Origin: CAWAND01 sp963807065
GTDB taxonomy: Bacteria > Chloroflexota > Anaerolineae > Anaerolineales > E44-bin32
NCBI GenBank assembly: GCA_963807065.1
Contig: CAWDZQ010000003.1
Location: forward strand, 1,550,001 to 1,614,000
Length of the DNA stretch: 64,000 nucleotides
Direction of reading: 5' to 3'
A program made the translations under genes and the position numbers. Shown here one piece after another: positions 8,377-18,965 of the stretch (the first letter of the stretch is position 1; each line of letters opens with the position of its first letter). The notes under the pieces are model-generated. The model was not told the origin of the DNA. It did no database searches and saw only the letters and a list, made by a program, of their open reading frames with translations.

Positions 8377-10626
8377 TCAACGCGATTGGCCGTTCGTGGG
8401 TTCCAGCGTCAATGTGGCAATGACCCTCAATCCAACATGTTCGGTGTCCCATGCGATTGGAATGCCTTCCGACCTCTGCCATATACTCAACTGATCCATG
8501 TAGTTTCGGGATAGCGGGTTTCCAGATTGCCCTCCCGGGAGTGCAAATCTGCAGTCTTCCCATCGTCCAACATCGTAGACAGCCCTCAGGGATGCAAAAG
8601 AGGTGGGGTTGCCTGCTGGGTCGTCGGCCGTGTACTCCGCCTGACAGACAGTGTTGATGTCACCACCCCACGGTATCGGACCAAGATTGAATACGTTATC
8701 TGGCCATGACCTATTGCCCTCAGCGTGTTCCAGGGTGAGAGTTCGTATCCGTCCCCAAGCCCAGTTGTTCGCATCCGGGCCGAATCGGATTTGGAGGGCA
8801 GTTGTGGAAGCGGCGAGTGCATCGGCAATCTCTTCTGACCACGAACGATCAAACCAATTGTCGGGCTGATCACGGACGAGCCGAACAAGGTGGCCAATCC
8901 GGCGGCCGATAAACATGGAATTTGGCGCCAAGGGTGTAAGGCCCTTCCCCAACGCGAACTCAGAGGAATTGGGAGCTTTCGCCCGGGTTACACGCTGGGT
9001 CATCTCCACCAAGAAGAACTCGAATATCGAAGCCGCGACAGAATCAATCGATATCCGTCCGTCCCATCTACCCAAGATGTCGAAGGCCCGCTCCGCCGCA
9101 GGGTTCTTGTTGGCAGCAGCCAGCACAATCTCCCTAAGTTCGCGCCAGGGGATCGAAAGCTGATCGACCTGCGCAACCTGAGTGCTGCTCACATCCCAAT
9201 CTTTCCTTGCTTCGAGGATCTCCGCGATCCGTGTAGCCCGATAACCGTCCGTCCAGTCCACACCCAGAAATGGATTGTCGATGTCAGGGGTTGGCTGGTT
9301 GTTTGCTGACGCCAGGTACCCTGCTTCTGGATTCTCATCGAATGGCATTTCCCAAAAGTCCACGGGGGATTCTCGCCACCCAGCCTCTGTGTCGTATCCA
9401 AGGAGAGGGACGGTACCCCACCCCTTGCGACGACTGGGAGCATCTCCACCAAGCTGCCAAGCGATGTTCCCGTCAACGTCAGCGTACAGGATATTCAGGG
9501 GCAGAAGCGGCCACAGTTCAAAGCACTTCCGCATCTCATCAACGGACCTAGCTTGATGTATACCGAACAAACCTCTTGCGGGACGTGGTTGCAGCCACGT
9601 TGCCTGGATCGAAATGGCCCCCAAGTCCCCTTCCATTGCCGGGCCAATGATCGGCCCTCTACGTGTAATGAGGACTTCTTCTTCCAAAGGCGGCGCATCT
9701 CTCACATTGATGATCTCCGTTCGGACATCGCATGGGACGAAGCTGTCTCCCTCCCGAACTGATTTGCCATCCGGAGCCATTTCTTCGACGAACAAATCCG
9801 TGTTGTCCAACATCCCGGCCGTAAGTCCCCAGGCCACGAATCCATTGTGGCCGGTAGGAAAAGATGGCGCACCAACAAACGACGCTCCCGCCACCGCCCA
9901 GTCCGGAGTCCGAACGTGGGCGAGGTACCAGTAGGACGGCAGAACCGGGGCAAGATGGGGGTCATTGGCAAGAATTGGCCGACCCGTTGAAGTGCGCGAG
10001 GGAGAGACGGCCCAGCAGTTCGACCCAATCCCTTTCCATTTGTTGGTATCCATAAGAATTGACAAGTCAGCCATGAGCTTGCTTTGGGCATCTCCTGCCA
10101 ATGATGCTGGAGGAGATGTGACGCGAAGCCAGCTTGGGTACGACGGATCAAGAGCCTCGACAGCCTCGCGCCCATCCTGTCTCAGGATCATGAGTCGTGC
10201 CAGCTCGACATCCCAGTTGGACGCCAAGCCAAACGACAGAAACTTCAACAATGCCAGGGCATCTGCCGCTGTGTACGTGGAGGGTTCCGATCTTATCAAA
10301 GAGAATTCATGCGCGTTCCTTCCGCCCCCGTCTTTCAGACCGTGGTTTACACCATTGGCATAGGCTTCAAGCATAACCTTGATGTCTTCATCGAGAACTG
10401 CGATTTGCTCATAGGCTGCCCTATAGAAGCCAATTCTTCGAGACAATCGGTCAACAGCAAGGCCGGCTGCACCTACGACCTCAGACATCGTTCCTCTCAC
10501 TGTTCGCATCAAGGATTCAAGCTGAAAGGCCCGATCCTGCCCGTGGCAGAACCCTAGCCCGAACCAGGCATCACGATCGGAGTCCGCGTTGATGTAGGCA
10601 ACACCGTACTTGTCACGGCAAATCAC
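8377..10626 (-). CDS. Penicillin-acylase-family Ntn-hydrolase (N-terminus interrupted)
   Basis: 749 residues of the penicillin amidase family, which hydrolyses amide bonds (penicillins, acyl-homoserine lactones, other acylated amines). The proenzyme cleaves itself so that Ser becomes the N-terminal nucleophile, seen here as GSNCW with Ser near residue 202. Other family stretches are GFCHGQDRAFQLE, ANDPHL and GHNGFVAWGLT. The usual start region (LEHGVVICRDKYGVAYI) extends upstream. The best start is the ATG at 10722 behind AGGAG, but that frame meets an in-frame TAA at 10653-10651 (codon 24). Translation could only resume at GTG 10626. No export signal is seen. Probably the first enzyme acting on an amide-linked substrate in module 1, or a gene newly inactivated. 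Confidence 0.8.
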   Translation of the reverse strand: MICRDKYGVAYINADSDRDAWFGLGFCHGQDRAFQLESLMRTVRGTMSEVVGAAGLAVDRLSRRIGFYRAAYEQIAVLDEDIKVMLEAYANGVNHGLKDGGGRNAHEFSLIRSEPSTYTAADALALLKFLSFGLASNWDVELARLMILRQDGREAVEALDPSYPSWLRVTSPPASLAGDAQSKLMADLSILMDTNKWKGIGSNCWAVSPSRTSTGRPILANDPHLAPVLPSYWYLAHVRTPDWAVAGASFVGAPSFPTGHNGFVAWGLTAGMLDNTDLFVEEMAPDGKSVREGDSFVPCDVRTEIINVRDAPPLEEEVLITRRGPIIGPAMEGDLGAISIQATWLQPRPARGLFGIHQARSVDEMRKCFELWPLLPLNILYADVDGNIAWQLGGDAPSRRKGWGTVPLLGYDTEAGWRESPVDFWEMPFDENPEAGYLASANNQPTPDIDNPFLGVDWTDGYRATRIAEILEARKDWDVSSTQVAQVDQLSIPWRELREIVLAAANKNPAAERAFDILGRWDGRISIDSVAASIFEFFLVEMTQRVTRAKAPNSSEFALGKGLTPLAPNSMFIGRRIGHLVRLVRDQPDNWFDRSWSEEIADALAASTTALQIRFGPDANNWAWGRIRTLTLEHAEGNRSWPDNVFNLGPIPWGGDINTVCQAEYTADDPAGNPTSFASLRAVYDVGRWEDCRFALPGGQSGNPLSRNYMDQLSIWQRSEGIPIAWDTEHVGLRVIATLTLEPTNGQSR

Positions 10627-10722
10627 AACGCCATGCTCAAGAGCGGCAATTTAAATCTTCCCGGACATTTTTGGAACCCGGGCTCCATGCAGAATCCGAA
10701 AGATCAGCCGCTGTGTCTTCAT

Positions 10723-11091
10723 CGCTCTTCTCCTATGTTGGCTGCCATGAATATGACCGCGAGGCATGCTGATCCTCTCGGTCCGGGGTCACACGTACTT
10801 CACGCCGAGAATCTGGAGGTGTCTTCTCAATTCCGAAAGACATCTTGGCCGTCAGCCCTCGGGACATCGAAGAACTGACAGGGGCCCGAAAAGACCAGGA
10901 ACACTGTGGTCGGAAGATGAGCAGCATGCTCGTGGAGCTCGATCCCCTTGCGAGTAAATCAGCATCAATCCAGCCGGAGGGCAGATCATGACTTCGCGCT
11001 GAACTCTTGGCCATCCCCCAAATCGCGCATCCACAACTGCCAGACAACCTCTGCGAGTTCGAACCCAAACTTCCAAGAGTAAGGTCCAAAG
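10723..11091. other. Gap between two minus-strand genes, nothing recognised
   Basis: About 370 bases between the PLP-enzyme stop and the acylase start. The 5' end of the acylase transcript and its AGGAG ribosome binding site (10730-10734) are here. No protein-like frame or clear structured RNA was seen. Confidence 0.4.
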
Positions 11092-12204
11092 TCAGGAGTG
11101 CCGGCCGGGGATAGGAATCCTCCAGATTGATTTAACGGCACCGGCTCGCATGACATGGAATTTGTCAAAGAGATTAATCGTCCCATTTGCATCGCGGACC
11201 CAGAGTTCAAGTTTCTCCCCTACCTTCCAACTGCCCTGGACCCCGGAGAGATCCACGCGACCGTGCTCATCGCTCAACGAGATAAGATGGGCCTCAAAGG
11301 GGGCTTTTACCTCGGGCAAACCCAATCCAGAACTCATCGACTTCTGACCCAGGTCAATGACGGCAAGATGTTCCCCCCCGGGGTACCTGGGGCGACTGAT
11401 GACAGTGCTCAGCACGCTCAGGGAACACTCGAATTCGCGCACTCCATGGTCGCGAAACGCCGTGTCCATGAGCGCGTACGTGCCAGCCTGTATTTCAGTG
11501 ATCCCCGGGGTCCGGGAGGCATACCGGTATGTGAAGGTTCCACCGGCACTAACGATCGACACCCCAATGCCAGCCTCCCGTATGTAGTTCGCCGTGTTTG
11601 CCAGAACAGAATTGGCGCTGCCGGAAAGAACCTCTCGTTCTTCTTCCGCAACCTTCATTGTGCAGTGCCCGTCGTAGCCCATGACGCCCGCAAACTCGAG
11701 AGGAGGCTGTTCGACGATTAGTCTGGCCAGATCCAGCGCAGGACCGAATGGCGCTACACCACACCTGTTGTGGCCGATATTCACCTCAACCACGACCCGC
11801 AGGTTGGCACCTTCCGCACGCGCTGCATTCGCCAGGTCCGCAACATTTCCGACGTCATCGACAGCTACGATCGCGTCGCAGCTTGCGGCCAATCTCATCA
11901 AGCGATGGACCTTGGCATCCCCGACAATCTGATTGGCGATGAGAATGTCTCGAATGCCCGCATCTGCCATCACTTCTGCTTCGGAGAGTTTGGAGCAGGT
12001 TACCCCGATCGCACCCAGGGCAATCTGTTTCAGTGCTAACTCGGGAGTTGCACGAGTAATCTTCACATGGGGCCTTAGACCAACATGAGAGTTAGATAGG
12101 GCTGCAGCCATGGACTCCAGATTCCGCTCCATCGCGTCGGCGTCGATGAGGAGAGCAGGGGTCTCGAGGTCGTTCTGTTTCATCCCGATAGAGTTGTGCT
12201 GCAT
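11092..12204 (-). CDS. D-threonine-aldolase/alanine-racemase-fold PLP enzyme
   Basis: 370 residues, intact. The N-terminal alanine-racemase TIM barrel has the PLP lysine in LRPHVK (near residue 49), then GVTCSKLSEAEVMADAGI and DILIANQIVG. The C-terminal beta domain ends NLFDKFHVM and AVKSIW. This is the D-threonine aldolase/D-serine dehydratase family, which cleaves or dehydrates D-hydroxy amino acids. In metal-dependent members a His and a Cys just before the NLxD motif bind the metal. Here they are replaced (WVRDANGTINLFD), so metal use or reaction may differ. Next to the acylase it could process an amino product. The next minus-strand gene upstream is the YhfZ-like regulator. Confidence 0.8.
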   Translation of the reverse strand: MQHNSIGMKQNDLETPALLIDADAMERNLESMAAALSNSHVGLRPHVKITRATPELALKQIALGAIGVTCSKLSEAEVMADAGIRDILIANQIVGDAKVHRLMRLAASCDAIVAVDDVGNVADLANAARAEGANLRVVVEVNIGHNRCGVAPFGPALDLARLIVEQPPLEFAGVMGYDGHCTMKVAEEEREVLSGSANSVLANTANYIREAGIGVSIVSAGGTFTYRYASRTPGITEIQAGTYALMDTAFRDHGVREFECSLSVLSTVISRPRYPGGEHLAVIDLGQKSMSSGLGLPEVKAPFEAHLISLSDEHGRVDLSGVQGSWKVGEKLELWVRDANGTINLFDKFHVMRAGAVKSIWRIPIPGRHS

Positions 12205-12462
12205 CTCTCTTCAATTCAACCGTTAGGTGGGCATGACCGGCGGCCTCGGCGGCCCCGATAGCTTGCCAGCTTGATTCGGGCGATCTGGCCAAAAGACGCT
12301 GGAGGCGTGGCTTTAGGTTCCCAAAATCCTGGTGCCCGTACCGTGCCGCGCGCTGTTGACACGGACAGACATCCGAATTGCCTCAGATGAGCAGTGGCAT
12401 TGCGAGGAGTTATTGACCTTTGACATATCTCAGCACTCCGGGAAGCCACGGGGTTGTAGGAT

Positions 12463-13398
12463 TTAGTAGCCCGGTACCATCTCCCGATTGAAAACCTTCC
12501 CCTGGATTTCAAGAATTTGCTCGGGTACTAGGATCTCCCTGAGAACTCGACCTAACGGATCAGAATCAGCGTGTATCAGAACGGCTGCCGAGGTGTCACT
12601 CGCCCCAATCTGGGATCTGGCCCTGTCGCTAAGCGGCCGAGAGGATAGGCCGCTGCGACTGTTCAAACGACTCGCGTGGTCCAGGTCGGAGATCGCCGCA
12701 TCTGCCAAACTCGCCTCCAGATGAAGATCGATTTGAACAATCGACATCTGACGGTACTCGACATCCTGATCATCGAATTCGAGGTGGGTCAGGTACTCGA
12801 TATCGAACGATTTGTGGTCGATCCCTACCCTGAGGGGCCGGTCCGCATTCTGACCATCGGGACGAAAAACAACACAGTGGTCTGTGACGAAGGTGCCGGG
12901 CGGCAGGCTAAGAACAACCTCTTCGGTCGAACTCCGCAGAGATTGTCGGCCGCGAGCTGGGACATGACGACAGCGTGACATCGCCCATCACGCAAGGCTT
13001 TGATCCGATTGTGGGAACCACGTATGAAGATCAGATAGGTCTCGATTGACGCATCGTTGAGAAGGGAATAGATCGCGGTCGCCAGCCCCTCGCACTTGGG
13101 GAAAGAAGGAAGGGTCTGCCCGATCACCATGGGACCCCTATCTATGGATGTCCAGAGTTGTCCTATTGACCTTGCTTCCAGGAAGGAACCGAGATGGCCA
13201 CGCCTCCGGATGGAAACCGCCCCTTGTGCCTCGAGTTCTTTCAAGGTCGATGAGACAGATCCCAAGCTTGCGCCACAGCGATCTGCAAGCTCTCGCGGTA
13301 CTCAACAGCTGGTCACCTTCCTCCAGGGTTATCAAATACTTGGCAAGGCGACCTTCTAGCGATAACTCCTCCCTTGCGTCCGAGCCCCTTTCGTTCAT
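12463..13398 (-). pseudogene. YhfZ-like GntR-type regulator, frameshifted
   Basis: Three frames joined in order give one regulator of about 310 residues. The start is EGRLAKYLITLEEGDQLLST, the dimer/winged-helix start typical of YhfZ. Then come GSVSSTLKELEAQGAVSIRRRGHLGSFL (recognition helix and wing) and FPKCEGLATAIYSLL with RGSHNRIKALRDGRCHAVVMSQLAA. The last part is LPPGTFVTDHCVVFR and HADSDPLGRVLREI, from the YhfZ ligand-binding domain. Frame changes fall near 13330 and 12930. AGGGG precedes the ATG at 13398. It is divergent from the sugar transporter and flanks the operator region with two TTGAACGTTCA palindromes, so it probably controls module 1. Identification comes from family pattern, not a search. 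Confidence 0.65.
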
Positions 13399-13593
13399 CG
13401 CAATCCCCTATTCTGCTTGAGCAAACGTCATTTTGCTGGTCAGCCCGGGTTCAGCGCCGGGCTCTGTAGGGCTCTAGATCCAACGCAGAACCTTCATCAC
13501 AGACGCCGCCAGATCGCCAAATCCGAAGATCCTATATCGAGTTGATCTCAAGAATAAGCCATGACGATGAGCGCAGACACACTGTTGTGTGTC

Positions 13594-13605
13594 TTGAACG
13601 TTCAA
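13594..13605. promoter_or_regulatory. Operator palindrome 1 (TTGAACGTTCAA)
   Basis: Perfect 12-base palindrome in the divergent region. The core TGAACGTTCA recurs at 13930-13939. Two near-identical sites next to a regulator gene suggest the binding site of the YhfZ-like/GntR-type protein. Confidence 0.55.
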
Positions 13606-13928
13606 TGTCCATGAACATACTATTGTGGGTCCCCCGAAATGTCAATCCCGCCGATCATGGCGCCGGTACTGATCCCATCTGCGGCGTCTACGAGCTCCAC
13701 ACCGTCACTCTCCAACCCTCCCACCCACCGAGTTCGGACATCGGGGCATCCAAACACAGGACGTTTGGGTTGGTCTAGGTGCCGGGCGTCTCTCGCCCTC
13801 CGCCATCCGCCTTCAACCTGCCGGACCTCTTTGCCCATGTCCAAGGGGGTGGCGAGACCCTAGTTCGAATTCTCCCAAGATAGCGATGTTGACTCCGTCA
13901 AAAGTTGGATATATACTGTTCATGTTGA

Positions 13929-13940
13929 TTGAACGTTCAC
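13929..13940. promoter_or_regulatory. Operator palindrome 2 (TTGAACGTTCAC)
   Basis: Second copy of the TGAACGTTCA core, 335 bases from the first and flanked by further GTTCA/TGAAC half sites (TGTTCATG, TTTGAAC). The spacing would allow looping repression of the divergent promoters. Confidence 0.55.
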
Positions 13941-14256
13941 TTTGTTTGAACTGTATGTGTGATTGTCCCCACTGGTAGCGACCTGCCTCTGCCGACCGCC
14001 CGGGCCTAACTCTGGGCACCTCACCGAGAGATTGCCGATGCAGATTCGATCGGCACGGAATAGCTCACAACGCTGCGCAGCAATGCCTAGTCCAGGATTT
14101 ATCGATGCCGCCATCTCCTGAGCAGGGAGGCGGTTCGCCAGTGCCTTCGGTAACTTCCCGCAGGCAGATGGAGGGAAAGGAGGCTGGGACGAAGTTACTC
14201 ACAGCAGGAGGAGAGCGCCCTGTCAATTTCAACTGGAAGATCGATGGAGGAGTCCA

Positions 14257-15647
14257 ATGAAAGCAGATCGTCGGATTATGAGGATCATGACCCTTGTCTC
14301 TGTTGTAGCGATGGTGCTGGGTGCATGCGGTCCAGCGGCTACGCCTCAAGTATCAAGCACTGAAGCTCCAGCGGCTGCGCCTACAACGGCCCCCTCTTCG
14401 GGTGAGCCGCTGCATCTGGTCATTGGGTGGTGGGGTGAACAAGAGGCGCCCGGAATGTCCGACTGGTTGGACCAGAGCATCGCGATGTTTGAAGAGACGC
14501 ATCCCAATGTCACGATCGAACAGGTGCTGGAGTTAACCGAGAACCTTGCCCCATCCTTTCAGGCAGCTGCCGCCGCTAACCAGGGTCCTGACATCTACAC
14601 GCCCTGGCCAGGGGCCTGGACGGTCGAGGACGCGGCCGCCGGAAATTACCTCCCCCTGGACGACTATGTTTCGCAGGCCACGATCGACACCCTTGCGCCG
14701 GGCGTCCGGCCCGATCGATCCTGGAGAGGCAAGCTGTACGGCTATCCACTCTACATGAGCGCGATGATGATCGCCTACAGCAAGTCGGCTTTCACAAAGG
14801 CTGGTGTGGACCCGGAGAAGCCCTTTGAGACCTGGGACGACCTCATTTCGGCGTCCCAGAAACTCAAGGATGCAGGGATCACCCCCTTCACTCTTGGTTG
14901 GAAAGATGCCTGGATCAGCGACTGGTTCTGGGCCGGCTGGGGCGTGAAGGACATGGACAGCGTCCGCGACATGATCCCCCTGTTTACCGGGGAAGCTAGC
15001 AACGCCGACCCCAAGTACATTGATTGGCTCAACAGGATCGCTGAGCTGCAGACGAAGGGTTACGTCAACGATGACGTTGGCTCCCTGGAAATGAGTTCAG
15101 GGTGTTGACAGCCTTGCGGCGGGAAATGGCGCCATGAGTTCTTGTTCCAGACAACACGCTCCCGCTTCTCAAGGATCAAATGGGAGATGATCTCGGGGCA
15201 ATGTCATTTCCGACGTTCGGCGGCGGAAAGCTTGCCAATGCGACCTGCATAGGCAGCTCGGGGGGTCTGTCTATCCCGCGCTGGAGTAAAGATCCCAAGG
15301 TCGCCGGCGAGTTCATAGATTTTCTGCTGAGTGCTGAACGGGTAAACGCCTTCTATGACCAGGTGGGCGTGATCCCGCTGAGCAGCCGCTTCGATGGCAG
15401 CAGTTTCGATCCGGGCTCTGTGGCCGACCTCCGGTATGAGATGCTGACCTCCCGGCCCATCACATTCTGCCCGAGCCTCATGACCCCAACCCAGATCAAC
15501 GAGCAGGGCTATTATGTGGCAGCTCAGGAGGTGGCGCTGGGTTCGGCGACGCCCGAGGAGGCAGCCAAACTGATAGATGACGTGATCGCGCAATGGCGGC
15601 AGGAGAATCCGGATAAGCTCTCCCAGTTGGTGGAGTGGCTGAGTTAG
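14257..15647 (+). pseudogene. ABC sugar-transporter solute-binding lipoprotein, frameshifted
   Basis: A family-1 extracellular solute-binding protein. It has a lipoprotein signal (MRIMTLVSVVAMVLGAC), an Ala/Pro/Thr linker, then HLVIGWWGEQEAPG, FEETHPNVTIEQV, NQGPDIYTPWPGAW, and AYSKSAFTKAGVDPEKPFET. Translation stops at 15108, and two small frame changes (about 15100 and 15135) restore VLVPDNTLPLLKDQ, then FIDFLLSAERVNAFYDQVGVIPL to the end at 15647. GGAGGAG precedes the ATG. It would deliver an oligosaccharide or sugar derivative to the two permeases immediately downstream. No ATPase gene is in this cluster; such importers often share an MsmK-like ATPase encoded elsewhere. Confidence 0.8.
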
Positions 15648-15747
15648 TAGCCTAAGACTGATCCAGAGCCTGCCTCATGCGGATGTCCACAATGAGGCAG
15701 GCTCTGAAGGCTTCCATCTTCATACATCGATCTAGGAGAGCACCTCC

Positions 15748-16608
15748 GTGTACCGTCGGTATACACCGTACCTCTATCTTGCCCCGGCTGTGGTGAGCAT
15801 CGCGCTTGTGTTTCTGTTTCCTGCGGTCCGGATTATTCAACTTAGTCTACAGAAGACGGTAAGTGGACAGCTCACATTCGTAGGCTTGCACAATTTCGAG
15901 TACCTGTTTGGTGACCCGTTGTTTCTACGATCATTGAAGAACAATGCATTCTTGCTCCTCGTTGTTCCAATACTGGCGTTCGGATGTTTGATCGTTGCGA
16001 TGCTGCTTTTCGAACGTACTCCTGGATGGAAATTCTTCCGCAACGCTCTTTTCATGCCATTTCTTCTGTCGATTGTCGTGGTCGGTACCGTCTTCAGCTA
16101 CATCTTCACCCTGCACGGCGTCTTAAACCAGATCTTGGAAGGGATTGGTCTTCCATTCCTTGCTCAAGACTGGCTCGGATCGAAAGACCTGGTTATGTAT
16201 TCGATACTGGCGGTCATTGTTTGGCGCGAGATGGGCTTCGGATTCGTCCTTTACTTGGCAAGACTCATGAGCATCAACGAAGAGCTATTTGAAGCCGCCA
16301 AGGTCGACGGGGCAAATTGGTGGCAGCGATTGTGGTATGTAGCTATTCCTCAAGTACGGAGCACCATGGAGTTCTACACGGTCATCCTCGTCATCATGGC
16401 CCTTTCGTGGGTGTTTGATTACGTGTTCGTGATGACCCAGGGTGGTCCCGGGACTTCGAGTTGGGTTTCGGAGTTCTACGTATACAGCATGAACTTCAGG
16501 TATCAGAACCAGGGCGTCGCCGCCGCAATGGCGCTCGTACTGCTCGCGATCAGCTCAGTGCTGATGATTTTGCGGGTTCAGGTGAGTAGGGGCGAGGAAT
16601 ATGGCTAG
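15748..16608 (+). CDS. ABC sugar-transporter permease (MalF/UgpA type)
   Basis: 286 residues with six hydrophobic spans. The inner-membrane EAA loop reads EAAKVDGANWWQRLWYVAIP, the contact site for the ATPase. The start YRRYTPYLYLAPAVVSIAL and TQGGPGTSSWVSEF are typical of this family. The GTG start at 15748 follows GGAG. The stop overlaps the start of the next permease gene, so they are translationally coupled. Confidence 0.88.
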   Translation: MYRRYTPYLYLAPAVVSIALVFLFPAVRIIQLSLQKTVSGQLTFVGLHNFEYLFGDPLFLRSLKNNAFLLLVVPILAFGCLIVAMLLFERTPGWKFFRNALFMPFLLSIVVVGTVFSYIFTLHGVLNQILEGIGLPFLAQDWLGSKDLVMYSILAVIVWREMGFGFVLYLARLMSINEELFEAAKVDGANWWQRLWYVAIPQVRSTMEFYTVILVIMALSWVFDYVFVMTQGGPGTSSWVSEFYVYSMNFRYQNQGVAAAMALVLLAISSVLMILRVQVSRGEEYG

Positions 16609-17490
16609 GTTGAGCCTACTCAAGGGACGCGGAGCCCACCGGGGAAGAACGTTCGGGCAGTTGGGCGCGGCCCTCCTTGGCGCGAGTCTGTAAGCATCGG
16701 GCTGCTGGGTCTTGCTTCGATCGTTGCCCTGTTCCCTGTCTATTTCCTCCTGGTCACATCCCTCAAGACCAAAATAGAGTTCGTGACCAACCAACTTGGC
16801 CCCCCTCTTCACCCGGTCTTGACAAGTTTCGAAAAGGCAATCGAGGGTCGGGAGATCCCTCTGTGGTTTGTGAACAGCACACTCCTTACCGTGGGCACTG
16901 TACTCATAGTCACGCTGGTAAGCAGTCTGGCTGCATACGCGTTTGCCAGGATGCGATTCCGCTGGCAGCACTCCATCTTCAACATCATCATGTCGCTCAT
17001 GGTTGTTCCCCCTGTAGTGATGATCATTCCCCTGTTCGTTCTAATGGTCAGGATACATCTGGTAAATACACTAGCCTCTGTGATGCTTGTCTACGCGGGA
17101 CTCCTTCTACCATTTTCAATCTACATGCTAACCGGTTTCTTCAAGACGATATCGTCAGAGATTGTTGATGCCGCCGTAGTGGATGGATGCTCGAGCTTCA
17201 TGGTCTATTGGAAGATCATGATGCCTCTCGCGAGGCCGGCTCTCATGACTCTTGTCATCGTCAACTCCCTGTATGTATGGAACGAACTTCTTGTCGCCTT
17301 GGTGTTTCTTCAGAAGAACGAGTTGAAGACCCTTATGGTGGGCCTAACAGCATTCAAGTCCCGCTACAACATGGACGTGCCCACTGCGATGGCAGGCCTT
17401 GCCATTGCGACGATTCCGCTGATCTTGCTCTACCTTGTGGGACAGAGACAGTTCATTCGAGGCCTTGTTTCTGGCTCAGTGAAGGGATGA
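16601..17490 (+). pseudogene. ABC sugar-transporter permease (MalG/UgpE type), one frameshift
   Basis: An ATG at 16601 behind GAGGAAT overlaps the stop of the previous gene. The frame runs into TAA near 16690, and a one-base shift resumes VSIGLLGLASIVALFPVYFL and continues intact to 17490. Visible family parts: FVNSTLLTVGTVLIVTLVSS, the EAA-like loop DAAVVDGCSSFMVYWKIMMP and YVWNELLVALVFL. The C-terminal FIRGLVSGSVKG is the standard ending of these permeases. If the shift is real, only the intact part from about 16783 would be made, lacking the first span. Confidence 0.82.
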
Positions 17491-17583
17491 GGGCGCCCCG
17501 GGCTCGAAGTGGATTTCGACACAGAACTCGAATCCACTTGATAACCCGGTCGAAGATCTTCTAGACAAGTGAAGGAGGCTGAA

Positions 17584-18701
17584 ATGGATAGTGAACGTAC
17601 TTTTGAGGAGGCCACGACATCGGGCCAAGCAGAGAGCAAGATTATGGTCATGACCGTTACTGGGCCCATTCCGCTCAGCAAGCTTGGCATCACCTCGATG
17701 CACGAACACATTCTGGCGGATTTATCGGATGTCTGGAAGCCTCCGGATGACCCGCGGATGATGCAATTGGCGTTTAAGCCCGTCTCAGCGGAAATAAGAG
17801 CGGACCTTCAGTTGGACCCCCACACCAATCGCGACAACCACGTAATGACAGATGTCGAGGTTGCCGTCGATGAGGTGTTCAGATTTGCAGAGATGGGCGG
17901 CAACACAATAGTTGAGATGACAAATGAAGGGATTGGGCGAGATCCTCTAGGGCTGAAAGTACTTAGCTGCTCGCACAGGCCTGAATATCGTGATGGGAGC
18001 AGGCTTCTACACAGAGGAAACCCATCCCCCGTGTGTCAAGAAGATGGGGGTCGAAGACATTGCCGAGGAAATTACCCACGACATCCAAGAGGGAGTGGGC
18101 GACACCGGCGTGCATGCGGGCGTCATCGGCGAGATCGGGATGGATTGGCAGTTTTCCGAACAGGAGCAGAGGGTCCTTCGTGGTTCCGCTCGTGCGGCCA
18201 AGGCAACCGGAGTCCCGCTGATCATCCACCTAGAAGGCTGGCACCGATGGGGGCTCAAGGCACTTGATATTGCAGAAGAAGAAGGCGCTATTCCTGGGCA
18301 GACTGTTCTTAGTCATATGACACCCAGCATGGACGATCGCGAATATCAGGAAACGATTGCCGACCGTGGTGCCTATCTCGGATACGACATGATTGGGCAG
18401 GATGTCGACTGGGGAGGGGATATCCATCATGGGGAATGCCCCAGTGACCGCGAGGGTCGCGGTCGGCCTGAAGCGTTTGATTGACGCAGGATACCTTGAA
18501 CGGATCATCCTGGCACAGGACACCTGCTGTAAGTACATGTTGACAAAGTATGGAGGCCGAGGGTACGGATACATGCTGAGGCACTTCATAGGACGGCTGA
18601 GGAAGCTTGGCGTGACCGACGAACAGATTAACACGCTGCTGATTGGCAATCCACGGGCAATCTTCGCGGGCGGCAGCCTAGATTTGGGGTTGGTTCCATG
18701 A
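17584..18701 (+). pseudogene. Phosphotriesterase-family (PHP/YhfV-like) metal hydrolase, frameshifted
   Basis: Joined frames give about 370 residues. Metal-site features: SMHEHILAD (HxH), GEIGMDW where Glu replaces the carboxylated Lys as in the PHP branch, LIIHLEGW, LSHMTPSMDD and the Asp in LAQDTCCKYM. Frame changes lie near 17975 and 18420. AAGGAGG lies 6 bases before the ATG at 17584. Members hydrolyse lactones and phosphoesters. Together with the YhfZ-like regulator this resembles the yhf-type gene set of enterobacteria; here a role on a sugar-acid lactone or phosphorylated product is likely, but that is inference. Confidence 0.75.
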
Positions 18702-18965
18702 GGCGGGGCCGATGCTGAAGCTGAGCGACCAAGGGAGAGAGGCATGGTCTCATCATCGGTCGCAAGAATAGGGCGAACTTCCTGAATATTCGGATGGAAG
18801 GCAGGCTCGGCAAGTAACCACTGAGTTGACTTGCCGCGTGCTGGCAGAAGTCTCTTTGATGATGAGGCATCCCTGGAACCGTGGGAGCAGAACCCGAGCG
18901 CATGATGTCACATTCAGCGGTCACGAATTGCAGGCACCGCAGAGAAGTAGGGCAGGAGGTCAAAC

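Larger units (their letters stand above)
13399..14256. promoter_or_regulatory. Divergent regulatory region of module 1
   Basis: About 860 bases between the YhfZ-like regulator and the solute-binding-protein gene. It contains two near-identical palindromes, at 13594-13605 and 13929-13940. The second has TTGAAC at 13930 followed after 17 bases by TGTATG on the plus strand, a possible weak promoter, and TATATAT on the minus strand. Short frames between 13620 and 13863 have no recognisable product. Confidence 0.5.

Noticed and set aside
13620..13863. Overlapping short frames on both strands in the module 1 regulatory region
   Set aside because: No ribosome binding site, no family resemblance and location between two operator palindromes argue for non-coding DNA.
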